Source: Saprospiraceae bacterium (GTDB lineage: Bacteria > Bacteroidota > Bacteroidia > Chitinophagales > Saprospiraceae). From it: a DNA stretch of 64,000 nt. The number at the start of each line of letters is the position of its first letter. Position 1 is the stretch's first letter. The DNA lies in NCBI GenBank assembly GCA_028285545.1, contig JANQPA010000032.1:40816-104815 (forward strand), in the 5' to 3' direction. The position numbers were made by a program, and so were the translations under genes. Under the pieces are notes generated by a model that had not been told where the DNA came from, ran no database searches, and saw nothing but the letters and a program-made list of their open reading frames with translations. Below are positions 63,169 to 64,000 of this stretch, piece after piece.

Positions 63169-63768
63169 ATGAAATCTTTTCCAAAATTTAAAAAACTACA
63201 AAACGATAAAGACCTTGATTATTTTGCAGTGACATACGAAAAGTGTTCCGGACTAGCAGTGCCTGCCAGTTATTTGAAAAACAATAAGGTGTATGGAATC
63301 TACATCAAATCAAAAATGATTGGAGGCTTCATACTTTGTTCAGGAGAAGATCTTCGCACAATTGAATTTTTTGCGGCAAAAGATAAACATGAGAGCTTAT
63401 TCCAAAAGATGTCTCCTAAAAATACCTATACAGAAATCTGTTGTTTTTGGATAGATAGGGCATTTCGAAAAAAGACCGGGATCAATTATTTTATTTGGGT
63501 ATCGATGGCTTATGCATTGAAAAGGTATGGAACAGAGAACATTATTTTTGGAACAAATTCACGCCGCCTGGCTGCACTTTACAGCACTACTCCAAGATCT
63601 ATTTTTTTGCATTCAGATTTGATTAAAAACAAGAAAACCTTCATTTTCACAGCTAGGAAAAGGGGCTGTGTGAGAGGAATTCTTCAAATCGTTTACCATA
63701 AATTTTTGCGGTTCTTAAAACTAGAAGCTAAAAGAAAATTACCTTCCTTTATGACTCTAAATCATTGA
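63169..63768 (+). CDS. Putative GNAT-like protein of unknown function
   Basis: 199 residues with many basic and aromatic residues. The order of elements (GLAVPASYL, VYGIYIKSKMIGGFILCSG, TEICCFWIDRAFRKKTGINYFIWVSMAYALKRYG, NIIFGTNSRRLAALYS) resembles a GNAT acyltransferase, but the acetyl-CoA loop is not clear, so this is tentative. A GTG two codons upstream is also possible. No operon partner in the window. Confidence 0.55.
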   Translation: MKSFPKFKKLQNDKDLDYFAVTYEKCSGLAVPASYLKNNKVYGIYIKSKMIGGFILCSGEDLRTIEFFAAKDKHESLFQKMSPKNTYTEICCFWIDRAFRKKTGINYFIWVSMAYALKRYGTENIIFGTNSRRLAALYSTTPRSIFLHSDLIKNKKTFIFTARKRGCVRGILQIVYHKFLRFLKLEAKRKLPSFMTLNH

Positions 63769-64000
63769 TTATATATGGAACATTAGTCATCCCATAAATT
63801 TTAAGATTAATCACGATTCCAATCTTAAGTACCAAAAAATGAGAGATATTTGGAGACAAATAACTGCCTTTAGAGCCGTACATTGATTAGTTATATGATT
63901 AATTTAGAAAACATTTGGCCACTGATAAACGCTGATTAAGCTGATCCTCACTGTTTACTACACGATAAATAACAGCGAAAATCAGTTAGACCAGTGTACA
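63769..64000. other. Intergenic right end with repeat-like sequence
   Basis: No gene seen. AGTCATCCCATAAATTTT near 63786 resembles the left end of the MITE-like element at 30316. From about 63918, CACTGAT, CGCTGATT and AGCTGAT face AACAGCG and AATCAGTT to 63998, a degenerate inverted repeat with a period near 9 bp, cut off by the window end. Confidence 0.4.

Overview
This window looks like chromosomal DNA of a Bacteroidota bacterium, probably a free-living and perhaps marine polysaccharide degrader. The evidence is two SusC/SusD outer-membrane pairs, many lipoproteins with Bacteroidota-style lipoboxes, a promoter that fits the Bacteroidota TTTG-N19-TANNTTTG consensus, and AT-rich DNA with little Shine-Dalgarno signal. 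I could not resolve the order or genus. No rRNA, tRNA, CRISPR array, phage or complete insertion sequence was recognised.

Layout. (1) 95-5800, minus strand: a SusD/SusC pair and a FadR-type GntR regulator with a very clear promoter and palindromic operator. (2) 6228-8844: an SRPBCC protein, an AraC regulator and a PD40 propeller lipoprotein. (3) 8991-30298, plus strand: a 21-kb xylan/xylose utilisation locus. It holds a xylulokinase fused to a LuxR-type DNA-binding domain, SusC, SusD, a duplicated-module surface lipoprotein, a GH16 lipoprotein, a Gfo/Idh/MocA oxidoreductase, a GH26-like lipoprotein, a PhyH dioxygenase, a second xylulokinase, xylose isomerase, an SSS and an MFS transporter, a GH43 beta-xylosidase and a second GH26-like lipoprotein. 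GH26 is the family of the characterised beta-1,3-xylanases and no GH10 or GH11 enzyme is present, so an algal beta-1,3-linked or mixed-linkage xylan is the best substrate guess. The proposed flow is hydrolysis at the surface, SusCD import, GH43 trimming to xylose, inner-membrane uptake, then XylA and XylB to xylulose 5-phosphate. (4) 30596-42094: DinB, TlpA-like, AraC, FG-GAP/ASPIC, bestrophin, DJ-1/HxlR, NTF2-like, AraC and VOC genes, and the first of two tandem amidohydrolases. (5) 42233-49951: the second tandem amidohydrolase, an Nramp-related transporter, a small membrane protein, a hotdog thioesterase, an MDR reductase, an acyl-CoA synthetase and a third amidohydrolase. (6) 49969-63768: DinB, aldo/keto reductase, alpha/beta hydrolase, two PD40 propellers, a DJ-1-TPR lipoprotein, AraC, an orphan AbiEi-like protein, a beta-lactamase-fold hydrolase, an M20 peptidase and two proteins of unknown function.

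The most interesting signals are as follows. First, the xylulokinase-LuxR fusion, accompanied by tandem TGACGTA repeats with an 11-bp period just upstream of itself and again upstream of the SusC gene; this suggests a metabolic enzyme that doubles as the locus regulator. Second, four copies of an undescribed 131-132 bp intergenic element: two 26-bp quasi-palindromes whose centres are about 105 bp apart, with an invariant GGATATGT box 21 bp before the right arm. Third, a set of intergenic degenerate short-period repeats (period 6, 7, 8 or about 9 bp, differing between loci), several folded as hairpins. Two further fold-back, MITE-like elements lie at 30316-30533 and 39814-40002.
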